A DNA stretch of 64,000 nt from Parabacteroides distasonis. GTDB taxonomy: Bacteria > Bacteroidota > Bacteroidia > Bacteroidales > Tannerellaceae. The stretch spans positions 1-64,000 of the forward strand of contig SUXM01000007.1 in NCBI GenBank assembly GCA_015060925.1, written 5' to 3'. Under the pieces are notes generated by a model, which was not told the origin of the DNA, did no database searches, and worked only from the letters and a program-made list of their open reading frames with translations. Positions 1-8,835 of this stretch are shown piece by piece (position 1 is the stretch's first letter; each line of letters opens with the position of its first letter). The translations under genes and the position numbers were made by a program.

Positions 1-207
1 TTATTTTGATGAATTGAGTAGTTCCTTTATATCCACATCAAGCAAATTCGCCACCTGACGTAAAGTGTCAAGTGTTGGCTGTACAGTATTTGTACACCAT
101 TTAGAGACAGTGGCAGGGTCTCGACCAATTTGTTCAGCCAACCATTTTGCTGTACGTTTCTGTTCTATAAGAACTATTTTTAATCTGTTTATATCTTCCT
201 TGCTCAT
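1..207 (-). CDS. XRE-family helix-turn-helix transcriptional regulator (68 aa from internal start MSKEDINRLK...)
   Basis: ORF 1..327; HTH pattern WLAEQIGRDPATVSKWCTNTVQPTLDTLRQVANLL; a -7 element (TAATTTTG on minus strand, 232-239) lies inside the longer ORF, favouring start at 207. Confidence 0.8.
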   Translation of the reverse strand: MSKEDINRLKIVLIEQKRTAKWLAEQIGRDPATVSKWCTNTVQPTLDTLRQVANLLDVDIKELLNSSK

Positions 208-415
208 GATGCAACTTCTTTGCGTTTGGTGCAAAATTATAAGTATTTTTTGTAAACTATGAATATTTATAGATGTTAATAATAAGAACTCTGTAAAAGT
301 ACCCAAGAAAATTGAGTTGATACCCAAGAAATAATGAGAGTATAGAGGTGATTTAATAAAGCTGTACCTAATTTGGCTATGTTGAATAATGATTGTTTGA
401 GCCTTTCTTGATTTA

Positions 416-441
416 GATTGTGAACACGCGTGTTCACAATC
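416..441. repeat. perfect 26-bp palindrome GATTGTGAACACGCGTGTTCACAATC
   Basis: read directly; both 13-nt halves are exact reverse complements with no spacer. Confidence 0.95.
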
Positions 442-689
442 CGAATTTGTAGCTGAAGAATATTGGTTTATATATAAAGTTGGATATTCATATACAGACT
501 TTGCAATTACAGATTATTTCAAATTTAGTTGCTGGTATATCTTATATTTGGTATATTATAACCTATCTTAAAGCGGATTTTGTATTTGTTGTCACATTTT
601 CTACTTTTAAGTGTCGGTACAATTATGGTATATAATATACAACAATATTTCAACATACAAGCATAATTGAAGAAAAATTGTATAAAAAG

Positions 690-723
690 AAATAGGATGT
701 AACTCATTGAGCTACACCCTATT
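690..723 (-). terminator. intrinsic terminator downstream of dnaK
   Basis: AATAGGATGTA...TACACCCTATT stem followed by a T-rich tract on the minus strand. Confidence 0.75.
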
Positions 724-756
724 TAGTTATTGATTTTTATTGTTTGTTATCTCAGA

Positions 757-2670
757 CTACTTAACTTCTTCGAAATCAACATCTGTTACACCACCATCTT
801 GTTTGTTGTTTCCTGCATTACCAGCTTGTTGGCCACCGAAATTAGCACCTTGTGCACCACCTTGTGCATTCTGTGCGTTATACATTTCTTGGCTTGCAGC
901 CTGGAATACACTGTTCAATTCTGCCATAGCGGCATCAATACCTGCTATATCTTGAGCTTTATGAGCATCTTTTAATTTACCCAAAGCAGCTTCGATAGGC
1001 GCCTTCTTATCTGCTGGAATCTTATCGCCAAGATCTTTCAATTGTTTTTCAGTTTGGAAGATCATACTGTCAGCTTGGTTTAGCTTGTCGATACGTTCTT
1101 TTTCCTTTTTGTCTGCTTCAGCGTTAGCTTGAGCTTCTTCCTTCATTCGTTTAACTTCTTCGTCGCTCAAACCACTTGAAGCTTCAATGCGGATACTCTG
1201 AATTTTACCTGTTCCTTTATCCTTGGCAGATACATTTAAGATACCGTTCGCATCGATGTCAAATGTCACTTCAATCTGAGGAACACCACGTTGGGCAGCA
1301 GGGATGCCATCTAAATGGAAACGACCGATAGACTTGTTGTCTTTAGCCATAGAACGTTCACCCTGTAAAACGTGGATTTCTACAGAAGGCTGATTGTCAA
1401 CAGCTGTAGTAAATGTCTCAGATTTCTTTGTAGGGATGGTTGTATTTGCTTCAATCAATTTAGTCATTACGCCACCCATTGTTTCGATACCCAATGATAA
1501 CGGAGTAACATCCAACAAAAGAACATCTTTTACTTCACCAGTCAATACACCTCCTTGGATAGCTGCACCTACAGCAACTACTTCGTCAGGGTTCACGCCT
1601 TTAGAAGGTGCTTTTCCAAAGAACTGTTCTACGATAGCCTGAACAGCCGGGATACGAGTAGAACCACCTACCAAGATAACTTCGTCAATATCAGATGTAC
1701 TTAAACCTGCGTCTTTCAAAGATTGGCGGCATGGTTCGATACAAGCCTGAATCAAGCTGTCTGCCAACTGTTCGAATTTTGCACGAGTCAAAGTCTTAAC
1801 CAAGTGCTTTGGCACACCATTTACCGGCATGATGTATGGCAAGTTGATTTCTGTACTTGTTGTGCTTGAAAGCTCAATTTTTGCTTTTTCTGCAGCCTCT
1901 TTCAAACGTTGCAATGCCATTGGGTCTTGACGTAAGTCAACACCTTCTTCACGTAAGAACTCTTCTGCTAACCAGTCGATAATCACATGGTCAAAGTCAT
2001 CACCTCCCAAGTGGGTATCACCGTTAGTTGATTTTACTTCAAAAACACCGTCACCTAATTCCAAGATAGAGATATCAAAAGTACCACCACCTAAGTCAAA
2101 AACGGCGATCTTCATGTCTTTGTTTGTTTTATCCAAACCGTAAGCCAAAGAAGCAGCTGTCGGTTCGTTTACGATACGGCGGACAGTCAAACCTGCAATT
2201 TCGCCAGCTTCTTTTGTTGCCTGGCGTTGAGCGTCACTGAAGTATGCCGGAACAGTAATGACTGCTTCTGTCACTTCTTGACCTAAATAATCTTCAGCTG
2301 TTTTCTTCATTTTCTGGAGAACCATTGCTGAAATTTCCTGCGGAGTGTATAAGCGACCGTCAATATCTACGCGCGGAGTGTTGTTCTCTCCACGAACTAC
2401 CTTATAAGGTACGCGAGTGATTTCTTTTTGAACTTGGTCGTATGTTTCACCCATGAAACGTTTGATCGAGAATATTGTCTTTTCCGGATTCGTGATTGCC
2501 TGGCGTTTTGCCGGGTCACCTACTTTACGTTCACCACCTTCAACAAATGCTACAATAGAAGGGGTTGTTCTTTTACCTTCACTGTTTGTAATAACAACCG
2601 GTTCGTTACCTTCTAATACGGCAACACATGAGTTGGTTGTTCCTAAGTCGATACCAATAATTTTTCCCAT
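757..2670 (-). CDS. dnaK: molecular chaperone DnaK (Hsp70)
   Basis: [18 protein letters not shown], ATPase motifs, C-terminal GG-rich tail. Confidence 0.99.
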   Translation of the reverse strand: MGKIIGIDLGTTNSCVAVLEGNEPVVITNSEGKRTTPSIVAFVEGGERKVGDPAKRQAITNPEKTIFSIKRFMGETYDQVQKEITRVPYKVVRGENNTPRVDIDGRLYTPQEISAMVLQKMKKTAEDYLGQEVTEAVITVPAYFSDAQRQATKEAGEIAGLTVRRIVNEPTAASLAYGLDKTNKDMKIAVFDLGGGTFDISILELGDGVFEVKSTNGDTHLGGDDFDHVIIDWLAEEFLREEGVDLRQDPMALQRLKEAAEKAKIELSSTTSTEINLPYIMPVNGVPKHLVKTLTRAKFEQLADSLIQACIEPCRQSLKDAGLSTSDIDEVILVGGSTRIPAVQAIVEQFFGKAPSKGVNPDEVVAVGAAIQGGVLTGEVKDVLLLDVTPLSLGIETMGGVMTKLIEANTTIPTKKSETFTTAVDNQPSVEIHVLQGERSMAKDNKSIGRFHLDGIPAAQRGVPQIEVTFDIDANGILNVSAKDKGTGKIQSIRIEASSGLSDEEVKRMKEEAQANAEADKKEKERIDKLNQADSMIFQTEKQLKDLGDKIPADKKAPIEAALGKLKDAHKAQDIAGIDAAMAELNSVFQAASQEMYNAQNAQGGAQGANFGGQQAGNAGNNKQDGGVTDVDFEEVK

Positions 2671-2834
2671 AATGAAAATATTTTATCGTTATTATTCTTT
2701 TTCTTTTTATTTGTTTTTAATCTTTTGTTCTTTGCGAACTCGTTATTCATTGTACAAATGGTATGCCAAAGTAGGTGATGAGGATTTATAATAGTCGTGC
2801 TGGCAGGAAAATGTGACAATAAGTCAGTCTGAGG

Positions 2835-2961
2835 TTTCTCAGTATGGGATTTTTGTTTCAACCTATGAAACTTTTAGTTTCTCACCTGAAATTTCAGGTT
2901 TCATGGGCAGAAACTTTTTTCTCATCGGTATGAGAATTTTTTCTCATGGGGAGGGGATTTT
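2835..2961. repeat. array 1: about six contiguous degenerate ~20-22-bp hyphenated-palindrome units
   Basis: units start at 2835, 2855, 2877, 2898, 2919, 2941, e.g. GTTTCAACCTATGAAAC, TTCTCATCGGTATGAGAA. Confidence 0.85.
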
Positions 2962-3020
2962 ATAAAACTAAGGTTTGACAAAATGGCAGAACCTGAAAGG
3001 AAAAACTGGTAGTTAAAGTA

Positions 3021-3058
3021 AAAAGCCTTGGAATTTACATGTGATTCCAAAGCTTTTT
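3021..3058 (-). terminator. intrinsic terminator after the small membrane protein gene
   Basis: AAAGCCTTGGAAT...ATTCCAAAGCTTTTTT hairpin. Confidence 0.75.
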
Positions 3059-3102
3059 TATAAACATTAGGTTGTTAAATACAGTTAGATTTTTTTTGTC
3101 GG

Positions 3103-3288
3103 TTATTTAAACCATTCTTCAATGTGGTTTTTGGCAAATAAATAATAAACCAAAAGACCAATCCAACCTGTAACCAATAATAAAACAGTACAGATGATTT
3201 TACCGACTGTAGAAATGTTTTTCTTGAATACATCAACCACTGCCAAGATAGCAAGTATCGTACCCGCGAGCCAAATAATAGTACCCAT
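3103..3288 (-). CDS. small two-TM membrane protein, PLDc_N-like
   Basis: 61 aa, two hydrophobic helices, pattern GWIGLLVYYLFAKNHIEEWFK. Confidence 0.6.
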   Translation of the reverse strand: MGTIIWLAGTILAILAVVDVFKKNISTVGKIICTVLLLVTGWIGLLVYYLFAKNHIEEWFK

Positions 3289-3472
3289 AATCTTTAATTT
3301 ATTAAGTATAAAAATATTTTTGGTTGCAAATTAAGTGATTTATATTCTAATAGCCTTTATAATTGCCTATATTTTAACTTGAATTTCAAATTACGTAGAA
3401 TGTTTTATTATCTTTGTCCTTTAACAAATTATAGAATAAAGTGCTTATTAATAACTTAATATATATCATAGA

Positions 3473-4873
3473 ATGAAAAAATATTTAGTGTATTCTGTGG
3501 CAGCATTGTTGGTGGGTTCTTCTTGTGGAACCAAACAAGAAAAGGGTGTTGGTGGCTTTACTGGCGCAGCTGGGGAGGTCAAGTTGGTTACTTTGGATCC
3601 GGGGCATTTCCACGCGGCATTAGTTCAAAAGGTCTCTTATCCTCAAGTATCTAAGGATGTTTATGTCTATGCTCCAGGAGGGTTTGATGTGAATGAACAT
3701 TTAAAACGTATTGAAGGCTTTAATTCTCGTGCTGAAAATCCTACTGACTGGAATGAAATTGTATACTCCGGAGATGACTTTTTGGAAAAGATGTTGTCTG
3801 AAAAGAGGGGGAACGTGATGGTGCAAGCCGGTAATAATGGCAAAAAGACTGAATATATAAAGAAGACATTGGAAGCTGGTATCAATGTCCTTTCGGATAA
3901 ACCGATGGCTATTAATAGTCAAAATTTCCGATTGCTGGAACAATGTTTTGAGATAGCTAAGGAAAAGAATGTCATGCTATATGATATTATGACAGAAAGA
4001 AATGAGATTACAACGATGTTACAACGGGAACTTTCTACAATTCCAGCTATTTATGGCGAACAATTGGTTGGAACGCCTGAAGAACCTGCCATTGTGAAAG
4101 AAAGTGTCCATCATTTATTGAAATTTGTGGATAATAAACCTTTGACCCGCCCGGTTTGGTATTTTGACGTTACTCAACAAGGAGAGGGTATTGTGGATGT
4201 GACTACCCATTTGGTTGACCTTGTGCAGTGGGAGGCTTTTCCTGAACAAATTATTGATTATAAAAAGGATATTGAATTGTTGGATGCAAACCGTTGGGCT
4301 ACTTCTATCAGCTTGGATGAATTTAAACAGGTGACAGGGACAGATGCTTATCCTGACTTTTTGAAGAAAGATGTCGTGAGTGATACGTTGAAACTTTTTT
4401 GCAATGGAGATATTTTATATAAGATAAAAGGAGTGACAGCTAAAGTGTCAGTTATTTGGAATTATACCTTCCCGGAAGGAGGTGGCGATACCCATTTTTC
4501 TGTCATGAGAGGAAGTAAGGCAGATTTGGTTATCCGTCAAGGAAAAGAACAAAACTATCGTCCGGAATTATTTATAGAGGTTGCTAAGAATATAGATAAG
4601 ACCTCTTATGAAAAAGACTTGAGTAGTGCAATGGAGAAAGTAATGGCTGCATATCCTGGAGTGGCTTTAAAGAAAGTGGCAGATGGTATATGGTTGGTTG
4701 ATATCCCTGTAGAATATCGTGTTGGGCATGAGGCTCATTTCGGACAGGTTACCGAACATTTTTTACAGTATTTAAAAGATGGTAAATTGCCGGATTGGGA
4801 AGTTCCCAATATGTTAGCTAAGTATTATACTACTACAGCAGCATTAGATTTGGCAAAGGCAAAAACAAAATAA
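3473..4873 (+). CDS. Gfo/Idh/MocA-family oxidoreductase-like lipoprotein
   Basis: lipobox VGSSCG; NAD-binding oxidoreductase pattern (VLSDKPMAI...); TATCTTTG -7 element at 3409-3416. Confidence 0.8.
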   Translation: MKKYLVYSVAALLVGSSCGTKQEKGVGGFTGAAGEVKLVTLDPGHFHAALVQKVSYPQVSKDVYVYAPGGFDVNEHLKRIEGFNSRAENPTDWNEIVYSGDDFLEKMLSEKRGNVMVQAGNNGKKTEYIKKTLEAGINVLSDKPMAINSQNFRLLEQCFEIAKEKNVMLYDIMTERNEITTMLQRELSTIPAIYGEQLVGTPEEPAIVKESVHHLLKFVDNKPLTRPVWYFDVTQQGEGIVDVTTHLVDLVQWEAFPEQIIDYKKDIELLDANRWATSISLDEFKQVTGTDAYPDFLKKDVVSDTLKLFCNGDILYKIKGVTAKVSVIWNYTFPEGGGDTHFSVMRGSKADLVIRQGKEQNYRPELFIEVAKNIDKTSYEKDLSSAMEKVMAAYPGVALKKVADGIWLVDIPVEYRVGHEAHFGQVTEHFLQYLKDGKLPDWEVPNMLAKYYTTTAALDLAKAKTK

Positions 4874-4881
4874 GGAACGAA

Positions 4882-4918
4882 AGAAAGCCCCTAAAGTTAC
4901 AAACTTTAGGGGCTTTCT
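4882..4918. terminator. bidirectional terminator between convergent genes
   Basis: 17-bp perfect stem AGAAAGCCCCTAAAGTT/AACTTTAGGGGCTTTCT. Confidence 0.9.
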
Positions 4919-4926
4919 ATTAAAGA

Positions 4927-6507
4927 CTATTTGATCTCTTTTTCCTCCATCATGTCTAATTCATTTTTGTCTGAATCAATGAATTTGTATTCTAAGAAAC
5001 TTAGACTTTGGTTTGGAATAACTTTGATACCAAATGAATATTTGAATTTCCATTTCCAATCAAGAGGAAATATCCCGCTTTTAATAAATGCTGCAACATA
5101 CGGATGTATATGCAAGGCAAATTTCTTCACTTTATGTTTGTTTACCAAGCAATCAATTTTTCCTTCTAAACTATCCGTAAATAAAATAGAAGGTTTGATT
5201 GTCCCTGTCCCGAAACAGGTGGGGCAAGATTCTGAAGTGTCGACATCCATTGCAGGACGAACACGTTGACGAGTGATTTGCATTAATCCAAACTTGCTTA
5301 GTGGCAAAATGTTGTGTTTGGCTCGGTCATTAGACATCGCTTTTGTCATGTGCTCAAATAACTTTTGCCGGTTGGCAGCTTCTGTCATATCAATGAAGTC
5401 GATGACGATAATACCTCCCATATCACGTAGACGTAATTGGCGTGCAATTTCATCTGCGGCAGCGGTGTTGACATCTATGGCTGTCTTTTCTTGGGCATCG
5501 CTCCCTTTTGAACGGTTTCCGCTATTTACGTCAATCACATGCATTGCTTCTGTATGTTCGATAATTAAATAAGCCCCACTCTTATATGTAACGGTGCGTC
5601 CAAACAATGATTTGATTTGTTTAGTAATAGCAAAATTGTCAAATATAGGAAGCTCTCCGGTGTATCGTTGTACAATCTCTTCTCGCCCAGGAGCTATTAA
5701 ACTGACATAATCACGAATATTGTTATATACTTCAGCATCGTTTACATAAATATTTTGAAAAGAGGGGTTGAATATATCACGAAGTAAAGCCACTGCTCTT
5801 GCTGTCTCTTCATAAATAAGAGCTGGTGCTTTTAATTTGGTTATTTTAGTGATATTATCTTCCCAACGTTTCACTAATGTCTTTAATTCATGATCGAGTT
5901 CGGCAACTCGTTTTCCTTCTGAGGATGTACGGACGATTACGCTGAAATTCTTTGGTTTAATGCTTTGTATTAATTGGCGTAAACGTGCACGCTCTTCATT
6001 TGATTTGATTTTAGTGGAGACTGATACTTTATCTGCAAATGGGATCAAGACAATGTATCTTCCTGCAAATGATAGTTCGGATGTTAACCGAGGACCTTTA
6101 GTTGAAATAGGTTCTTTGGCAATTTGTACCAATACTTCTTGACCAACTTTTAGCACATCACTGATGCTTCCCTCTTTTTCTATTTCGGGAAGAATATGCA
6201 TTTTGGAAATAGAAGGAATTTTCTTTTCCCCTTTTTGTTCGTCTAATGCTTGTTTAAGGAATTTTTGTTGAGTGTTGAAGTTAGGACCTAAATCCAAATA
6301 GTGAAGAAACGCATCTTTTTTATAACCAACATCAATGAATGCAGCATTCAACCCAGGCATAATTTTTTTTACTTTGCCTAAGTATATATCACCAACAGAA
6401 AAAGAGACATTACGAGCCTCCCTTTGAAGCTCAACAAGACTCTTATCCTCCAAAACGGCGATAGATACCTCTTTGGGTTGTACATCAACTACTAATTCAC
6501 TTATCAC
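4927..6507 (-). CDS. rng: ribonuclease E/G family (RNase G-like)
   Basis: S1-like N-terminus, GGIIVIDFIDM motif, CPTCFGTG zinc-link; GTG start. Confidence 0.95.
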   Translation of the reverse strand: MISELVVDVQPKEVSIAVLEDKSLVELQREARNVSFSVGDIYLGKVKKIMPGLNAAFIDVGYKKDAFLHYLDLGPNFNTQQKFLKQALDEQKGEKKIPSISKMHILPEIEKEGSISDVLKVGQEVLVQIAKEPISTKGPRLTSELSFAGRYIVLIPFADKVSVSTKIKSNEERARLRQLIQSIKPKNFSVIVRTSSEGKRVAELDHELKTLVKRWEDNITKITKLKAPALIYEETARAVALLRDIFNPSFQNIYVNDAEVYNNIRDYVSLIAPGREEIVQRYTGELPIFDNFAITKQIKSLFGRTVTYKSGAYLIIEHTEAMHVIDVNSGNRSKGSDAQEKTAIDVNTAAADEIARQLRLRDMGGIIVIDFIDMTEAANRQKLFEHMTKAMSNDRAKHNILPLSKFGLMQITRQRVRPAMDVDTSESCPTCFGTGTIKPSILFTDSLEGKIDCLVNKHKVKKFALHIHPYVAAFIKSGIFPLDWKWKFKYSFGIKVIPNQSLSFLEYKFIDSDKNELDMMEEKEIK

Positions 6508-6529
6508 TTATAAAAAGAGGTTTAAATGA

Positions 6530-6588
6530 AGACCTTATTAAATACGCAAAGAACAAACTTAAAAGGTCTCTTATTAAGTTTGTTCTTT
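6530..6588 (-). promoter_or_regulatory. structured rng leader: 15-bp perfect hairpin with possible pseudoknot
   Basis: arms 6548-6562 and 6574-6588 exactly complementary; loop AGACCTT complementary to AAGGTCT (both as minus-strand RNA) near the rng start. Confidence 0.65.
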
Positions 6589-6603
6589 AGAGTTTCGATA
6601 GAC

Positions 6604-6693
6604 TTATTTCTTTTTATGTCTATTCTTTTTTAGTCTCTTTTTGCGCTTGTGCGTAGACATTTTATGTCTTTTTCTTTTCTTTCCGCTAGGCAT
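6604..6693 (-). CDS. 29-aa AURKAIP1/COX24-domain-like small basic protein (candidate ribosomal protein)
   Basis: ATG...TAA encodes MPSGKKRKRHKMSTHKRKKRLKKNRHKKK; below the 60-aa cutoff of the ORF track. Confidence 0.8.
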   Translation of the reverse strand: MPSGKKRKRHKMSTHKRKKRLKKNRHKKK

Positions 6694-6730
6694 AGTCTTA
6701 AAATTTTTAAATTAAACTATTATTAATTAA

Positions 6731-7003
6731 TTACTTTACGTCGTTCAAGAATGTTTTAGCCGGCTTAAATGACGGTATGTTATGTTCAGGAATAATGATC
6801 GTAGTATTTTTTGAAATATTACGAGCAGTTTTCTGAGCTCTCTTTTTTATAACGAAACTTCCAAACCCTCTTAAATAAACATTTTCACCTTGAGATAAAG
6901 CACCTTTTACAATGTCCATAAATGATTCAACACTATTTAAAACAGTCTGTTTATCAATACCTGTGCTTTTTGAAATCTCGCTAACAATATCTGCCTTAGT
7001 CAT
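6731..7003 (-). CDS. HU-family DNA-binding protein
   Basis: MTKADIVSEISKSTG...GFGSF; -7 TATATTTG at 7058-7065 (minus) overlaps the longer ORF start, favouring start at 7003. Confidence 0.9.
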   Translation of the reverse strand: MTKADIVSEISKSTGIDKQTVLNSVESFMDIVKGALSQGENVYLRGFGSFVIKKRAQKTARNISKNTTIIIPEHNIPSFKPAKTFLNDVK

Positions 7004-7197
7004 GTCTTTTATTTTAAATTTAATTAATTGATTTGAATCTATTAATTTTTTGGATTGCAAATATATAGCTTTTTATTTAAGTGTAAAAAGAAATACGAAT
7101 CAAATTTTGAGAAAAAGTTTCCTTGTATTTCATAGGATCTTATGTATGTTTGCAGTTGTCAATTGATTATTTGTCTTGATTAGATAAAAAAGATGAT

Positions 7198-8283
7198 ATG
7201 TATAAAGAAGGTAATGTCTTAGAAATAAGTAGGTTGTTAAGGGAGTGGTATCAAATATATAAACGTGATTTACCATGGCGTTCGACTTCAGATCCTTATA
7301 TTATATGGGTTTCCGAGATTATACTTCAGCAAACGAGGGTATCACAGGGCTTGGATTATTTTCTCCGTTTTACAGAGCGTTTTCCGGACGTAAGTTCTTT
7401 GGCAATAGCAGAAGAAGATGAGGTGTTAAAATATTGGCAAGGTTTAGGATATTATAGTCGTGCGAGAAATTTACATGCTGCAGCGAAAGATATAAAGGAA
7501 CGATTCGGTGGGGTTTTCCCAAGGGATTATAAGGATATTCTTTCATTAAAAGGTGTAGGAGAATATACAGCAGCTGCTATAGTCTCTTTTGCTTGGAATG
7601 AGCCTTATCCTGTTGTTGATGGAAATGTGTTTCGTGTTCTTTCAAGATTATATGCCTTAGATACTCCTATAGATACTCTTAAAGGGAAAAAAGAGTTTAC
7701 GGTTTTAGCAGAAATGATTATGGATTCTTTATATGCAGGAATCCATAATCAAGCGATGATGGAATTAGGAGCATTGCAGTGTCTTCCTTTAAATCCGGAT
7801 TGTGCAAATTGCCCTATACATGGATATTGTTTAGCTTATGCTAAAAATGAAGTGTCTTTATATCCGGTAAAACAGCATAAAACGAAAACTCGTAATCGGT
7901 ATTTTCATTATTTATATATAAAATGTAAGGGAAGAACATGGTTGCATAGAAGAAATAACCAGGATATATGGAAGGGTCTTTATGAATTTCCTCTGATAGA
8001 AACAGAATTCGCAATGGATTTTGTGGAGTTGCAACGAAGCGAACCTTTTCGTAAACTTTTTGAGGGGATAACAAATATGCAGATATCTGTCGATTTGGTT
8101 AATGTCAAACATATCTTATCTCATCAAGTTTTATATGCGACATTTTATCAAATAGAGATAGAACAGGAAAATAATATATTGCAAACTTATCTCTCAATAC
8201 CTGTGGACGAGTTGGAGATGTATGCTATGCCTCGTTTAATTCATATTTATTTAGAGAAAATGAAAGGAAATTTGTTTGAATGA
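7198..8283 (+). CDS. mutY: A/G-specific adenine glycosylase MutY
   Basis: HhH-GPD (LKGVGEYTAAAIVSFAW), C-x6-C-x2-C-x5-C Fe-S cluster, NUDIX-like C-terminus. Confidence 0.96.
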   Translation: MYKEGNVLEISRLLREWYQIYKRDLPWRSTSDPYIIWVSEIILQQTRVSQGLDYFLRFTERFPDVSSLAIAEEDEVLKYWQGLGYYSRARNLHAAAKDIKERFGGVFPRDYKDILSLKGVGEYTAAAIVSFAWNEPYPVVDGNVFRVLSRLYALDTPIDTLKGKKEFTVLAEMIMDSLYAGIHNQAMMELGALQCLPLNPDCANCPIHGYCLAYAKNEVSLYPVKQHKTKTRNRYFHYLYIKCKGRTWLHRRNNQDIWKGLYEFPLIETEFAMDFVELQRSEPFRKLFEGITNMQISVDLVNVKHILSHQVLYATFYQIEIEQENNILQTYLSIPVDELEMYAMPRLIHIYLEKMKGNLFE

Positions 8284-8327
8284 TTGAATTTGTGTTTCTT
8301 TGTGAGGCAATTATAAAAGAAAGTCGT

Positions 8328-8810
8328 ATGTCTTTAAATAAAGTAATCTTAATTGGAAATGTAGGGCGTGATCCAGATGTCCGTTATTTTGATAGTGGTG
8401 CAGCAGTGGCTAATTTCCCTTTAGCTACTTCAGAAAGAGGGTATACATTAGCTAATGGAACAGTTGTACCGGAACGAACAGAATGGCATAATGTTGTTGT
8501 TCGCCGTGACTTGGTGCCATTTGTTGAAAAATGGGTAAAGAAAGGTTCAGGATTATATGTGGAAGGTAAAATTCGTACACGTAATTATGATGATCAAAGC
8601 GGAATTAAACGTTATGTAACTGAAATACATGCTGATAGGGTTGAATTTTATAGTACGGGATCAGGCAACAGGGAAAATTCTGCAGGATCATATCAACAGG
8701 GAAATCAAACTGTAAATCCGCAGTCTATAACTCCTGGATATCAGCAACCGACAACTATGCAATCGGATGCATCTTTAGATACGGAAAGTGCGGATGATTT
8801 ACCGTTCTGA
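8328..8810 (+). CDS. ssb: single-stranded DNA-binding protein
   Basis: MSLNKVILIGNVGRDPDVRY...; acidic C-terminal tip SADDLPF. Confidence 0.96.
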   Translation: MSLNKVILIGNVGRDPDVRYFDSGAAVANFPLATSERGYTLANGTVVPERTEWHNVVVRRDLVPFVEKWVKKGSGLYVEGKIRTRNYDDQSGIKRYVTEIHADRVEFYSTGSGNRENSAGSYQQGNQTVNPQSITPGYQQPTTMQSDASLDTESADDLPF

Positions 8811-8835
8811 TATTGTTTAATTAATACTGAAATCC

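Noticed and set aside
525-707. 60-aa ORF in the XRE-dnaK spacer
   Set aside because: AT-rich, overlaps the dnaK terminator, no coding signature.
2428-2861. ORFs opposite or upstream of the dnaK 5' end (2428-2616, 2453-2791, 2643-2861)
   Set aside because: Overlap dnaK coding or its promoter/array region; no protein signature.
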